NCBI GenBank assembly: GCA_003665825.1
Contig: QPFY01000006.1
Location: 496,001-560,000, forward strand
DNA length: 64,000 nucleotides
From: Microbotryum silenes-acaulis
Taxonomy: Eukaryota; Basidiomycota; Microbotryomycetes; Microbotryales; Microbotryaceae
Reading direction: 5' to 3'
Position numbers and translations under genes: made by a program. The number at the start of each line of letters is the position of its first letter. Within the stretch, counting starts at the first letter, position 1. Shown here in pieces: positions 24,051-35,785 of this stretch. The notes beneath the pieces are model-generated. The model was given only the letters and a program-made list of their open reading frames with translations. It was not told the origin of the DNA and did no database searches.

Positions 24051-24452
24051 AGAACTAACTGTACATCGAGCCTGTACTCGATCTAACCGTGCAAGAGCTT
24101 TCGCGTTTGGACTTCGCGTGAAGTTGAAGGGCATTGCGGCCTCCTTGGACGGGCCCCTCAAACGCTCACGGCGAAGAATCGTAAGGCGGCGGCGAAAGAA
24201 CTATTCCCCGTCAGTCACTTCTATTCCGCTGTTACACAGCTTTATCTCTTCCGAATCAGGAAACTAACCAGCATGCTTGGGGTCAATCGGTCCTTGCGTA
24301 GGAGCTGGCGGCTCAAATCGATGGGCGCTCTCAACTCCAGCATGCGGAGATTGGCGGATGGGAACTGGGGCGCGCTCGGACCTCTTTGAACTTGGACTTA
24401 GAATACCCGAGGCTGCGACTAGCGCAGCTCTCTCTCTCTCTCTTTCCTTAAC

Positions 24453-24584
24453 GTTCCCAATCCTTTTCTATTCGGCATCTTTGTTTGCTCACTGCGCTGC
24501 TCCTCATAGGTTAGTGTAATACATCATGAAAGTTCCCAATCCTATACTCGGCATCTTCGTTTGCTCACTGCGCTGCTCCTCATA
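24453..24584. repeat. Imperfect direct repeat, about 55 bp, two copies
   Basis: 24453-24508 and 24532-24584 share GTTCCCAATCCT, TCGGCATCTT and GTTTGCTCACTGCGCTGCTC, with a few changes and a short indel. Confidence 0.85.
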
Positions 24585-25773
24585 CGTCCAACCTGCTTGT
24601 AAAAGTCAGGCAAACTAACCAGATTTTTTGCCGATTAGATTTCCAATTTCAAATCGACTTTCACTGCTTGAAGCGCGCACGAAGCGCGCGCCGCCTCTCT
24701 CCCTCCTGCTCCACGCATGCCGACATCATGGTCACCGCCGACTCAACTGAAGCGCCCTTGGCATCGCCAACTTGCAGCATTCGACTCACTGACTTGATCG
24801 GCACCAAGTCAGTGACTGAATTTAGATGACATCCTTACAATCTCGATGCTACCCGGTCACTCAACATGGCCCGTGCTTTTGGTGTCACGTGTCCGACCCG
24901 GCCTCGCTCGACAGTACGTCGCACCGATCACGCTGACGCACTGATCAGCAGCTTGTTCCACCGACTCTGTAATGCTCCCCAGGTTATCTCGCCATCTGGT
25001 ATCCTTATTTCGTGTACTAACCACATCAATCAATTGTTCTGCACCAGGACCTAGCCTTGTTCGGCGGTCCGAGTCACATGCACTTGTCTCTGTTCAGAAA
25101 GCCTACAGGTGGCCATTCTTTGACTTCGAGAGAAGTGTGAGCAAGCTTTGCTCTATCGTCCGCTCGCTGATGCCAATGTGCTTGCATTCACATCGAGAAC
25201 AGTGCCACAAGCCACACTGCTTCGCCTCCGAGTCGATGCTGTGGACGGGAGCTTCGAGGTGAGCAGTCAGTCGGTTATCCAAGCTCGACGAGAAGATATT
25301 TAAGATGTGTACAGGCATATTTCAGGACCTGATGTTGAACTATAGGGTAAGTCTCCAGTTCGCTCCTACACTATGACCGGGCTGATTCTGATCCGTCGCG
25401 CAACAGCAGGCGTGCGTCCGATCGAGTCTTCGAGTTTGATCAGTCGAGTGAGTCAGCTACCAGACTGAGTCTGAGGTGATCCACTGAATATAGCACGACA
25501 CTCATCATCAGCCTTGTGTGTCATTGACAGGTTTAGTGGCAAGATTCGAGGGTGGAAGGTGAGTCGGCGTTGCTGGGCCCGAGTCGTCGAGCCGATCCGA
25601 CTTGGCGATTTCACGAGTTGAGGCCGAGTGCCTCATCAGGCTCAAGGTTCGTCTCTTGGTTCGAGTCGTATGCTTGATATAATGCAATGGCATTGGCAGT
25701 GCCACTTCACTATCTTTACTGTACATGCAAAGGAGAGCGAAGAAAGGGATAGTATAGGCTACTACATTATTAC

Positions 25774-26056
25774 AACCGCGGTCACAAAAGTTCAACCGCG
25801 GTCGTGCAGTTGTAACCGCAATCACTTGATCTACTACAACTGCAGTTAGTGCGGTTGCGACCGCGGTTGCCGAATTCGCGACTGCGGTTGGGTAGATTGC
25901 AACTGCGGTAAAAGTGCACCTCCGCAATCCACTTTCTAGGCCTGAAGTTGAACCGCGGTTACTTTCGAATGGCTGGACGGGCGACGTCTGTTCCTCCAAC
26001 CGCGGTCAGCTGCAGTCGACGGCGGTCCAACCGCGGTCAACTGCGGTTGCGTGGAT
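25774..26056. repeat. Cluster of ACCGCGGT-like palindromic words
   Basis: More than ten copies or near copies of the 8-mer ACYGCRGT, mostly AACCGCGGTT, AACCGCGGTC or AACTGCGGTT, irregularly spaced over about 280 bp. The spacing is not a simple tandem repeat. Confidence 0.8.
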
Positions 26057-26500
26057 TTCCCGTAGGGGTCCACTTGTTCACAAAACGCCGAAGCGCCGAA
26101 GATGTTCCGATCATTGGTCGCCCTATAGCCGTCGACTGACACTGAGACTCCCAGGTACCTATGGGTGGCCAGTGCACCTACCAGCGCCGACTACCTACCC
26201 GTGCTTCAGATTTATTATTAGACTACTATTATTAGACTACTATTTGCCTAAGCAACCGACTTGAGATATTGACCTTATTCTTCATTGCAGCAAAAGCAAA
26301 AGCAAAATCTGTCGTTAGATACCTACCTATCGCTGTGCCACTCATCTTCAAATCTCCGTAGTTGGTAGTGACGCGTGGCGGCTTGGGTCTCGCTATTTCC
26401 ACGTGTTTCACTGTCCGCGTCTTTGGAGCTAGAGAGGAGCCAGACACAAGTACGTAGAACCTGTAATAGCCCACTTGAAGACTGCCAAGTCTGCCCAAGT

Positions 26501-26540
26501 GGCCCAGAGTAGCCCAGAGTAGCCCAGAGTAGCCCAGAGT
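26501..26540. repeat. 10-bp tandem repeat, four copies
   Basis: Four contiguous copies of AGCCCAGAGT (the first begins with G). Confidence 0.95.
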
Positions 26541-26677
26541 CGCCCCTGGTGGGCCCAACCTCTCAAGACACAAGACACTTCAACTGCCTGCTTTTGTCTG
26601 TTGAGCTTTAGCGGTAAGAGTTCCACGCTCAATGTTCAAGCGCGCATCCGTGCATCCAGTCCCTGACTCAGCGTCAG

Positions 26678-26763
26678 CTTTCCTAGCCTCTCCGGAGCGC
26701 TCAGAGCCTAGCCCTCCCCGCGAGCGGCTCAGCGTACTTTCCTAGCCTCTCCGGAGCGCTCAG
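26678..26763. repeat. 27-bp direct repeat, two copies
   Basis: The segment beginning CTTTCCTAGCCTCTCCGGAG occurs identically at 26678-26704 and 26737-26763. Confidence 0.9.
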
Positions 26764-26891
26764 CGTCCCTAGGCCTCTCCGTGAGTCCTCAGAGTTTTTT
26801 CACGCGTGCAAGCGGCTTTTGGGAGAGTTGACCGCCTTCTGCCATCTCTGCATTCCTATCCCTTCCCCCACGGCGCCCCCGAATTCTCAAG

Positions 26892-28091
26892 ATGCGCATC
26901 CTTATTTTCCTCGCCTTTGTGGTCGCAGTCTCAGAAGGTGTTCTGGGCTTCCAGTATCTTCACGGTGAAGGTCGTAAGTACAAGTACCCTGCTGCCTCTG
27001 TCACGACTTGCACGGCGGTTTCCTTAGTAGGAGCCTCGCGCGACACCAGTATTGCGCTCTCATAGCTCGCTGGCTGCGGTCGCCCGGCAGTCAGCAAAGC
27101 GCATGATCGTGGCTCACGCACCAAGTAACGTACTCCTCCTTTCACTTTGTTCTTAGAGCTTGCACCCAGCAATGCTTACCTCTTCAGGGTCAGGAACAAC
27201 TGTACGTGTTTTGCTATTAGTGCCACACAGGCCTCTTCGAGGCGATCCGAGCTAGGGGCTAGCGGCGATTGGCAAAGTCGCGTATCCCCGGGGTATCGGG
27301 ATCTACCTTGAAGGAGCTTACCATCATAAAATGTACCTACTACCCCTTTGTTTATCGTTCGCTACGCTCAGCGTCATTCAACCACAGCCTCACCATTTTC
27401 GACGCGTGTCGGCGCTTGTACCAGGCCTGCGACAAATACGTAAAGCCTATCCAGGTGCGCAAGGCTGACGGCCGTGTGTACCTCGCCCACCATGTTCTTG
27501 AGTGAGTCAAATTTCATTGATACAAAAAAGCTCGGCTTCAGGGTTGACTGACTCCCTTCCACCGTTGGGTCCCCTGAACCGTCGGCAGCTGTCGCCCAGA
27601 CCTGTCGGAGTTGCCCGTCTTCTACGCGAGATGCGGTTACCGCATATCGCATACTCCCGGGGAGCCTTCGACCTACAATTCTCACGACATTCCAACTGAC
27701 GTCACCTGGGAGGCGCTGAATGGACTCAAATATTACCAAATATTCCCTCGTGGGGATGAAATGCTCCGTGGCATCAAGCTCGGTCAGGCGGCGAATTCGG
27801 CCGGTCATCATTCCGACCACAGTCACCAGGCCCGAGCCGAAAGTCAACCACATCACCGTAGCCGTATACACCATCACCGTAGCCTTAAAGCCCAAGGTTA
27901 ATATACGTCCCCATCCAGGTGCCCCGCTCGTGACCATTACCGATCTCGACCGCTTCGGGCCTCGGCTCGGTTCCTTTCACTCTTTTCGTCTTGAAGGACT
28001 CGGCGCGAAGCTGACGTCCATTGCTAGTCCATTGCTACATCCAGCCCCCATCACTTTTCGCCTGCCATACAACGGCTCTTCTCTCCCTTGA
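26892..28091 (+). CDS. Candidate secreted cysteine-containing protein
   Basis: Unrecognised 239-residue model. Exons 26892-26973, 27157-27201, 27372-27501, 27589-27782 and 27823-28091 keep one frame. It starts with a signal-peptide-like segment (MRILIFLAFVVAVSEG). The mature part has four cysteines (DACRRLYQAC, LDCRPDL, YARCGY), an Asn-Ser-Ser sequon after splicing and a strand-rich second half (VNHITVAVYTITVAL). Intron 4 would be only 40 bp, and the acceptor of exon 3 was chosen for phase, so those parts are weak. It stands alone in a repeat-rich region, a setting often seen for fungal effectors; that role is speculation. Confidence 0.42.
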
Positions 28092-28690
28092 AATTCCATT
28101 CTTTTGGTGTATTGTCGACCCTATATCGATTCATGTGATTTCCTCTGCAAGGAGAGCGCATTCGAAGTATGTCATTGTGATGTGACCTGCGTTGCCACTG
28201 CACTGCCGCCAGCGGTAGGTAAGCGGTTACCCAAAAAATTAGGCTGCATGCAGTGGCAGGCCAAGGGTCGGACTCGTGACCTCACTTGTCTTCATAAGCG
28301 GGCAGTGGAAGACGACAAGTATGTAAGGTGGAGACCTCTTGGCTCAAGGCAAGCAAGACCTGGTAGCTTGCTGCCGCACTGCAGTGAATCCCATATCGGA
28401 GGCTCGGCGCCGCTCTCGCGTCTGTCAGTGCGATCACTAGATCAGTCGTGGGCGGGCCGCGTTCAAAGGCAGTCAAGCAAGGCCACGAATTAAGGCTATG
28501 AAGACTCAGTAACACACAGTACATACGAAGCGAGAAGCGAACAGGATCAAGTGTGGGTTTGAACAAATACAAATGAGTGGAGGTCTAAAATCCACAAAGC
28601 GAGCAAGACCAGAATTCCTTCGCTGAGGCAGAAACTGCACAACCAAGTGAAGCAATGGCAATCCAAAGAAGCGTAGACAAGCAACAAGAG
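28092..28690. other. Intergenic between converging genes
   Basis: 0.6 kb with one 129-codon frame (28104-28493) that has no start context, signal peptide or family feature. No gene called. Confidence 0.45.
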
Positions 28691-31679
28691 TCAAGCCTTG
28701 ACAGCGACCGGGGTAGCGGGATTTGTCGTGGTTAAAGAAGCGTGCTTCTTGAGGGCGGGGCTGCCTCCTTTCTTTGGCGCGGAGTCGTCTTTCCAATCCT
28801 TGAAAGCAGGGGCGGTGTCAGGGTCGGTGCCGACGGCGGCAGTGGCAAGGGTAGGCGTGGACGACGAAGATGCCTTCTTCGACTTTTCTGGGAGACCGAC
28901 GGAGGCGCCCCTGGCGGCAGCGGACGCGAACGAACCGACAAGGCGGGACGGTGCGGTCATGGCCGCTGTTCCGAGAACTGGGGCCGAAGCGAGGGGACTG
29001 GATGAGGGTTCAGTGGACGGGGTGCCAGCGGTCTCCGAAGCGGGGGCATCCGAGTGATTGACCATCACGAAGTCCGAGTCGGCCACAGCACTGCCAAAGC
29101 CAGGGTCATCAATCTGCTGAATTTCTGTAGGTGCTTCAAGAGCGACGCCGGCGGAAGATGTTGAAGGTTGGGAAGCCGCCGTCACTTCAGGCTGAGCGAC
29201 TGACGATTCCAAGGAAGGAGAAGGGTAACCTGGGGTCAAAGCGGGGAAGTCTTCGCCAGAAGGCACGCGCTGGGCCGCACGCGAAAGAGCACTCGACAGT
29301 TTGCTGCGATCGCCATTCGTCAAAACTGCCGGCCCTTTTGATCCACTTGGCGCAGCGACGGGCAGATGTGGCGCCTGAACATCTCGGGGCTGCACTGGTG
29401 GGATACGACGAGTAAGGCCGTGGATAGCGGCGACGAGTTGCGGTGCGGCTCCTCCAGGATGCAGACGGGAACCGTTCGCGGCAAGAACCGACGAAACCTC
29501 AGGGACGCCAGGTGACGATTCACCCGCCACTCCGTTGTGACCCGCGGCAGCTACCTGAGCTTGCGTGTCTGCTCTCAGGCGAGCTTGCTCTTCCTCGAAG
29601 CGACTCCGTTGCTGACGTAATGCCCCGTTGGAGAACGGCCCACCTGAGCTTTGTGCGCCGTTGCGGAAGAACGCGCCGTTGCTGCCCGCCTTCTTCCAGT
29701 TTGGATTGGCCAACCATGTCGCCGGAAGACCACCCTTTTCCTCCGGGTTGTCCGTTCGCCCATCAGCACCAACCCAGCCTTGACCTAGCAGACGGGCGTC
29801 GCTGCCGTCCGGCAGGAGATGTTGGAATGGACACGCATCGCGGTTTCGGCACCGGTTCGCCTCGAAGAACGAGCAAGGTGGGCGAGGTGACCCGGCGGGG
29901 AAGTTGCGACGAGCGGTTTTGCCGTTGCTCACACTACCAAAGCCTCCAGCTGGTCCAAGCATCGGTCCACGGGCTCGTGTAACATTTGCGAAGTGCGGCA
30001 TGCCATGTGGGCCAATGATGCCGTTGCGAGGTGCGTTCTTGCCGTTGGAACTAGTGGTCACGTTCACAGGAGTGATGGCCGAGGCTGGATCTGAGGGCGA
30101 AGTGGAGCCATCCCATCCGTTGAGTGCTAAAATATCGCTCTGGAGTAAGTTGTGGAGGGTCGGAAGGATTGAATGGTCCGCAGAGGACGGAGACATCGAG
30201 GCTGCCGCGCTTTGGGACTGGGCAGGAGCGTAATCGGTCTGGCTAGCGGACGCAGCGGCGAACAGTACGGGACTTGTTCCTGGAGGCGATGACGCACTTA
30301 GATTATCACGAGACGGAGAGGCTGGAGTGATCGGTGAGGTAGAAAGAGGTTGCGGGGCAATCGAGGCCAGAGCAGGGTTCGAAGCGTTGATGTATCCCGT
30401 CGAAGCCGGGGAAAAAGCACGACTCTCGCTAGACAACGCGGTATTCGAAATTTGCGGAGCTTGCTGCTGCGCTTGGGGCATATGATAGAACGATTGGGGC
30501 GGCGGTGGCGGCGCTTGCTGGTAATGTTGGGCGCCGAAGAAAGGTGGAGGGAAGGGATAGAAGGCTCCCTGAGGCGAAAACGGTTGCTGCTGTTGCTGAT
30601 GGTGCTGGTGGTGATGGAGGTGATGGGAATAGCCGTATTGCTCAATGTGCTGCTCGGGATAATACATGGGCATCCCATGGAGGTACTCGTCTTGCTGCGA
30701 CGGAAAGTGTTGCGCTTGCTGGTGAAGGACGGTTTGAGGATCGGCCGGCTGAGTCGAAATACGCAGGAGTTGGGCCTGAACGGAGGGCGATGGGGCAACA
30801 CCTGGGGAGCCAGCCACGCCCGGAATTCCGTGGGAGAAAATGCACGAATCACCATACTTGCAAGTGCCTTGCGGGAAGTATCGACAGGGGATCAACTTGG
30901 CCACTTCGCGCGGGGGAAGGTTCGCTTGAGGCGGAGGGGCCGGCGTGGGATCGAAGTTGCTGTTGTGCGACGTCACGTGGTATGGCGACGGGGCGGGAGA
31001 CGGGACGCCTTGGTGGTCAACGACAGCCAAGTCGTCAACTGTGCCAGTGATAGGGGGGAAAGTGGGGGTAAGTGTATGCACACATTCCATCGATGGACGA
31101 GCGAGGTTGGATCGCAAAGCGGCGGCCTATCTGAATATAGCCACAGACACCACAGCGTCGAAACTGAGGAGGTGACCCGGGCCAGCAGGAGCACCGATGT
31201 AGTCATCTCGGACCGTAGCTGTGCTCGACGGCGAGTTGAAGATCTTTCGGGCAAGAGGCACATTCGGGCCGATCCAGCCTGATCCGTCCCAGGGATTCGT
31301 ATTTCGCAGTCCATGTCGGCGAGCAGCGCGCCCGTGCGCGCAAGGGCGCTGCGAAAAACTTCGGGACCCCCGCATATATGCGCCGGAGCCTAGGCGTGAT
31401 TGCATGCGACACAAGCATACCAACGACCTAGCCCAGACAGCAATGCTGAACCAGCTACGTGGTAAGCGCACCTCATGGATGGAGACCATGTTGACCGTCG
31501 AAGAGGTGCAAGCCCCAAATCCAATGACGGGCTGCAGAGAAGGACCGAAACCTCGACTCACCGTTCGCAGACGGAGCAGCGCCATCCTTCGACGCGAGCT
31601 TGGCCTGAGCCTTCTGCTGTCGGTGCACTTGCTGTTCGGCCGCGACTTGCGCCTGAACGCTCTCGGGTGCTGTGACCAT
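28691..31679 (-). CDS. CCCH zinc-finger protein
   Basis: Predicted 821-residue protein. Exon 1 (31679-31562) encodes a Gln/Ala/Lys-rich start (MVTAPESVQAQVAAEQQ); a 523-bp intron with GTGAGT donor and CACAG acceptor leads to exon 2 (31038-28691). Two CCCH fingers of C-x7-C-x5-C-x3-H spacing are seen: CRYFPQGTCKYGDSC with IFSH, and CSFFEANRCRNRDAC with PFQH. Between and around them are Gln/His/Pro-rich disordered stretches. A short GEDFPALTP motif lies in the C-terminal third. CCCH pairs of this kind usually bind RNA, so a post-transcriptional role is likely; the exact family was not recognised. Confidence 0.78.
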
Positions 31680-32432
31680 TTAGGAAAAATGCAGCTCGGG
31701 CGGGCGAGATGGGCAGAACAGTCCAGGTGGGTCCAAGTATCCGGTCCTTTGCGTCGAGCTTGAAGAACCCAGGTCCGCGAACGAGAACGAGCGATGGCAG
31801 GGGAAAGTCAAAGAGGCTACAGTCGGACAGCAAGCGCAGAGAGCGGACGTCAGAGAGCAAACGAGTCTTGTATCGCACCAGAGCGACCGCAGTGACGAGT
31901 ACACTCACGACCTTTCACCGACGGGGGCACGGGGGACAAGCTCAACCCTCTCATGCCTTCGCTAGCCCCTACTAGCCCTCGCTTCGTTTCGCAGCCTGCG
32001 AGAGCCTGCGCCAAAGCGCTCGGGCCTCTAACTGCCTACAATGTCCCTGGCTTCGGAGCTATGTCACGTGACTCTGTCTCGGCCCCACCGGCGTCGAGAG
32101 ACCCCAGGGTGTCCCGAGACTACTGAATCTTCACTGAATCGACCAGAGCAGCATCAATCCCTCCCCCCTCATCTCCGATCACTCACGGTGCGACTGCGCG
32201 GGAATCTGGCCCGCCGTGCACGTGGCTTGTGTCGGGCCGGTGATAGCAAGTTTCGAAGAGGCGGAGCCCATCGAGTCCAACTCACACTTACTCTGAACCC
32301 TAAATGGCGAAAGAGAAGACTTTGACGGGACTTGGCGTCCTAATTTGTCATAACATAGATGTGATTACAAGCACAAGACAACCAAAAACCACAGTCGCAC
32401 GACACCACCTTTCCGGACTGGTGCTACAGCCC
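31680..32432. other. Intergenic, promoter side of the CCCH gene
   Basis: 0.75 kb with no supported gene or repeat. Confidence 0.5.
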
Positions 32433-35399
32433 CTACGCATCATGCATTCCTTCGTCGTCTACTGCCTCAGGGTCTTGTTTTGGATCGTGGTCGGTAATGA
32501 GAAACCTCGTATCCCCTTGTCCATCGGACCCCTCTGCCTCGTAAATTACGTCGCTTGCTTCCCCTTCATTGGGCGAGCTCGCTTCAACGTCCAAGGTGTC
32601 CTCTCGGAGCTCATCGCCAGGCGGGCCGATCAAGAAGTTCTCTACCTCGGTGACAGCCTCATCGGTGTCGGAGCTCACAGTCGCCCATCCGGCGAGTCGC
32701 ATGCCGTTCAATAGCCACTCGAGCCTTTCGGCTTTCTCCCCAACGGATAAGGATCCCCCAGCGAGCGCTCCTTCGAGAGCCTCGCCAGGCGCCGCCGGAA
32801 GGCGAATCAGCAGCTTGGTCCACTCGGCGAGGCGTAGCGGCATCAACCCGGGCGTCAGCCAAGCTAATGACGGGACGTCACGCACTCGTTCCGCCAGCAT
32901 GGCACCAGCACGAATCCCTACCCGTCGATAGACTTCCGCCAACAGATCCACTGCAACGGCCCTACGTTTGGTTGTGTCCGAGGTTGCATGCTTGCCTGAT
33001 TCATTTGACGTTTCGAAGCTGTCGATGCGAGCCTGGAGATTGAGCAAGAGGGGTAGAACGAGAGAGGACCAAGCTACCGTCACTATGAAGCGAATGGCGG
33101 CAAGCACTTCTACTTGAGAGTCACCATCGTGAGCAGGCATTGAGGACTTGTCGCCGAGCAAGCTTTCCGCGGTTGTGTCGAGTTTTGAGCGCAGTGCGCC
33201 TAGTAATTCGAGATCGGAGAGATAAGAGGCAACGACAGCTTCGTCGAGCCAATGAGATCGGGCGAAAGTCCCCGAAATTTGGCGAACACATCTTCGTGCC
33301 AGATGCGTGGCGTGGTAAAGGAAGGGGTAAAGGCATCGATCAAAAACTTCGGCCGATTCCAGAGTCGCGGCTGCCGATGCACTACTTTCGAGGGGTTCGG
33401 GAGCCAATCCTGCGAGCAGTAACTCGTCCGCCTCTTCAAAAATCGAGATCGTTGACGAGCTGAGCGAGTTCAAAGCCTCGAGGAGCTGCGGAAAGATGCG
33501 CATCGATTGAGCGCAGGCTTGTGGAAGTGCTGACGAAGGGCGGTTGCTGCTTACAATTAGAAAAGTCCACTCCATTTCGGGATCCGGGATCCCTTCGACA
33601 CACAACTCACGCAAGTGCGTGGCGTGCGCGACACTGTACGGTTTCCCTGCCATTGGTGAGGTGACTGCATGGTCTCAGAAATCAGGCCCAAGCCGCAGTC
33701 AGCTTGGCTCGCCTGTATGCGGGGAAAAGGCTCCGCTCGCGGTGGGCTCACCTCCGATCAGTGCCCCCAACAAATGACAACTCGCAACGTTTTCTCTCCC
33801 GCCGTGTACCAGCGCTCCATACTCCCAAGCCAGCCCAATCGCTTGCTCCCTCAACTTGTCGCACGCGTGGGCCCTTCGCTTGCCAAATTCACGCAGATCG
33901 GATTCACCGAAGAGGCTTGGTATATTCCGATTGATGCTCTCGAACGAGGGAATCCGAGACGAGTGGGTATAGTAAGACGGCGTTGATTCTGTGGTCGTGA
34001 AGAGTAGAGGGTGGGACGAGATGCATGCGGTGAGGGCGATGACCGAGCGCGCGAGCACCTGGGTCGGCGCAGGTAAGTCGTATAAACGGCCGTTGACGGC
34101 TTGCACTTGGCTGGAGAGGACTGGAAGAGAGAACAAGCCCAGCCAGTATTGAGGCGTCGCCTTGAACACTGTTCGCAGGCAAGAGGAAGGCACATCCACA
34201 CCCGTCAGAAAATTCCGCCACACGCTGCAGATGGCGGCCTACTCACGTTCGATGAGGTGGGTAATAAGAGCTGTGCTGAGCTGCTGGTCGGCGAGCGTGT
34301 CGCCAGAGTAGCGAACCAGAGGACTTTCGTTATATAGCCTAATGGCTTCCCTAGCCTCTCTCGCCGCTTCCCTGGCGATGGCTTCGGCACGCTGCGCCGC
34401 CACCACGCTTGAAAAAGGGACCGCGGCGGGCTGTCGGTAAGGCACTTCCTGGTTCTCAGCGCTTATTCCGGTATCCTTGGACATAGATGTGGCGACACGA
34501 GCTGCTACTGCGTTCTGAAGTCGACGAGCGACGAGCGAAAGCGGCTGTCCGTCCTTGCCGAGCTGAGAAAGCGACACCGGGTTCGAACTAGCGGATGTGT
34601 TCAACAACGCGGTGCCGTGCTCGCGGGCAGCAGCCGAGTCGACGAGTGTGGCCCCCGTTCTACGCGGACGCCCGAGAAAAGACCCACAATAAGCGTCAGC
34701 ATTCGTCATCGGCCTCAGGCCCTTGCCCTTCTACTTGTGCCGTAGCCGGGACTGACTTGGCCAGCACGATCCGTTTGCCAGCACGGGGCTCCATCTTCTT
34801 GCGCACATGCGGTGTGAATGTACATGCTGTTGAGGAAATGAAATGATGCATAGTACGATACCGAAGCGCAGTTCCGGAGTCAGCGAGGGTAGCTCGATCT
34901 CGACTCAAGCTCGGGATTCGAGTTCCGCGGCATCGACAAGATCGCACTCGCTCGCCGGAGTTTGCACTGCAGAGACGTACGGATGCCATGCCGAGAGCAC
35001 TGCACGCAGCTCTGTCCTTCTTGGATGCACCTTACTTTCCTCAGCTTGCCTGTGCAACAAGATCGCAAGCCGACGTCAGTACCGACGCCGATCCATGGCT
35101 GAGCTCGGTCATCGCTTAGTATCTCGCAGCAGCGGCATTAACGTGCACCACCACCACCACCAGCCTCGCGACGTACATGCATCGCAGGTGAAGCGACCTT
35201 TGGCCTTCGCATCCTTATTCGGTTTTCCATCTCCACCGAACGCCGACGAGGAACCAGGCGACGACGGTGCATCTGTATCGTGCGAAGCCGGCGGTGTGCC
35301 TCCGACGCCTGCTGTCTCGTCGTCGCCCTCGACCAGCATGCCGGTCCCATCAAGCGCACCTGGCGCAGAGGCGACTTCGGACGAGGCTCGGGACGACAT
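32433..35399 (-). CDS. Zn2Cys6 fungal transcription factor
   Basis: Predicted 807-residue nuclear regulator. Exons 35399-35177, 35049-34981, 34826-34757, 34659-34247, 34168-33752 and 33664-32433 agree in phase. The binuclear zinc cluster is assembled from three exons: CDAC, KLRKVRC, IQEGQSC, VQC, SRHGIPC, giving C-x2-C-x6-C-x6-C-x2-C-x6-C. A basic linker follows (VRKKMEPRAGKR). The middle and C-terminal parts resemble the fungal-specific transcription factor domain (ARSVIALTACISSHPLL; LREQAIGLAWEYGALVHGG). An acidic C-terminus could activate transcription. Such proteins bind CGG half-sites; no target or pathway can be named. Confidence 0.87.
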
Positions 35400-35785
35400 G
35401 AGTCCAAGGGGCGGGATGGAAGTCCAACACGGGCGGTGGAGCGACGAGCACGCGTTCACTTAGCAAAGTGAAACGGAGCTTGCGGCCTCGGGTATGCCGC
35501 CAAAGTGGGGTGAGAGAAAAAGCTAAGACAAGCCGAGTTTTGGCCCGGCGTTCAGGGTGCGGCTAGGCGCGTCTCCTCTTCGGAGGACTCAGTTTTCGCG
35601 TCAAAACTTGAAGACTCATAAGATTCTTTCGCCTTCTCTTTCCCTCTCTCTCTCTCGCTGTGTTCCTGAATCGCTTAAACAGCTTCAAGCACCGTTCACG
35701 GAGAATCGAGATAGAAAGGAAAGTGCAAAAACCAAGTGGTGCAAACCTCAATTGCGATCTTACGTAGGAGCCTCACTCTGCTCCC
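35400..35785. other. Intergenic, nothing recognised
   Basis: Leader side of the Zn2Cys6 gene and 3' flank of the lipase gene; CT-rich tract at 35635-35660. Confidence 0.5.

Larger units (their letters stand above)
24051..26891. other. Gene-poor, repeat-rich region
   Basis: 2.8 kb with no supported gene. It holds a CT microsatellite (about 24430-24445), several short duplications and a cluster of palindromic words, listed separately. Open frames here coincide with repeats or lack any family signal. Confidence 0.5.

Noticed and set aside
24672..24700. GC-rich hairpin (GCGCGC around a short loop) resembling a Helitron 3' end
   Set aside because: No CTRR terminus lies at the expected distance and no Helitron sequence is nearby.
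27374..27937. 187-codon minus-strand open frame
   Set aside because: It overlaps the spliced plus-strand model, which has a signal peptide and consistent splice sites; the minus frame shows no domain. Not excluded, only less likely.
30350..31282. 310-codon plus-strand open frame
   Set aside because: Antisense of the CCCH zinc-finger gene; repetitive Arg/Leu/Gly composition and no domain.
35138..35176. Apparent Trp-rich coding (GWWWWW) after the first half of the zinc cluster
   Set aside because: It is read-through of intron 1 of the Zn2Cys6 gene, caused by a CACCAC repeat. Splicing at GTACGT (35176) restores the Cys6 spacing.
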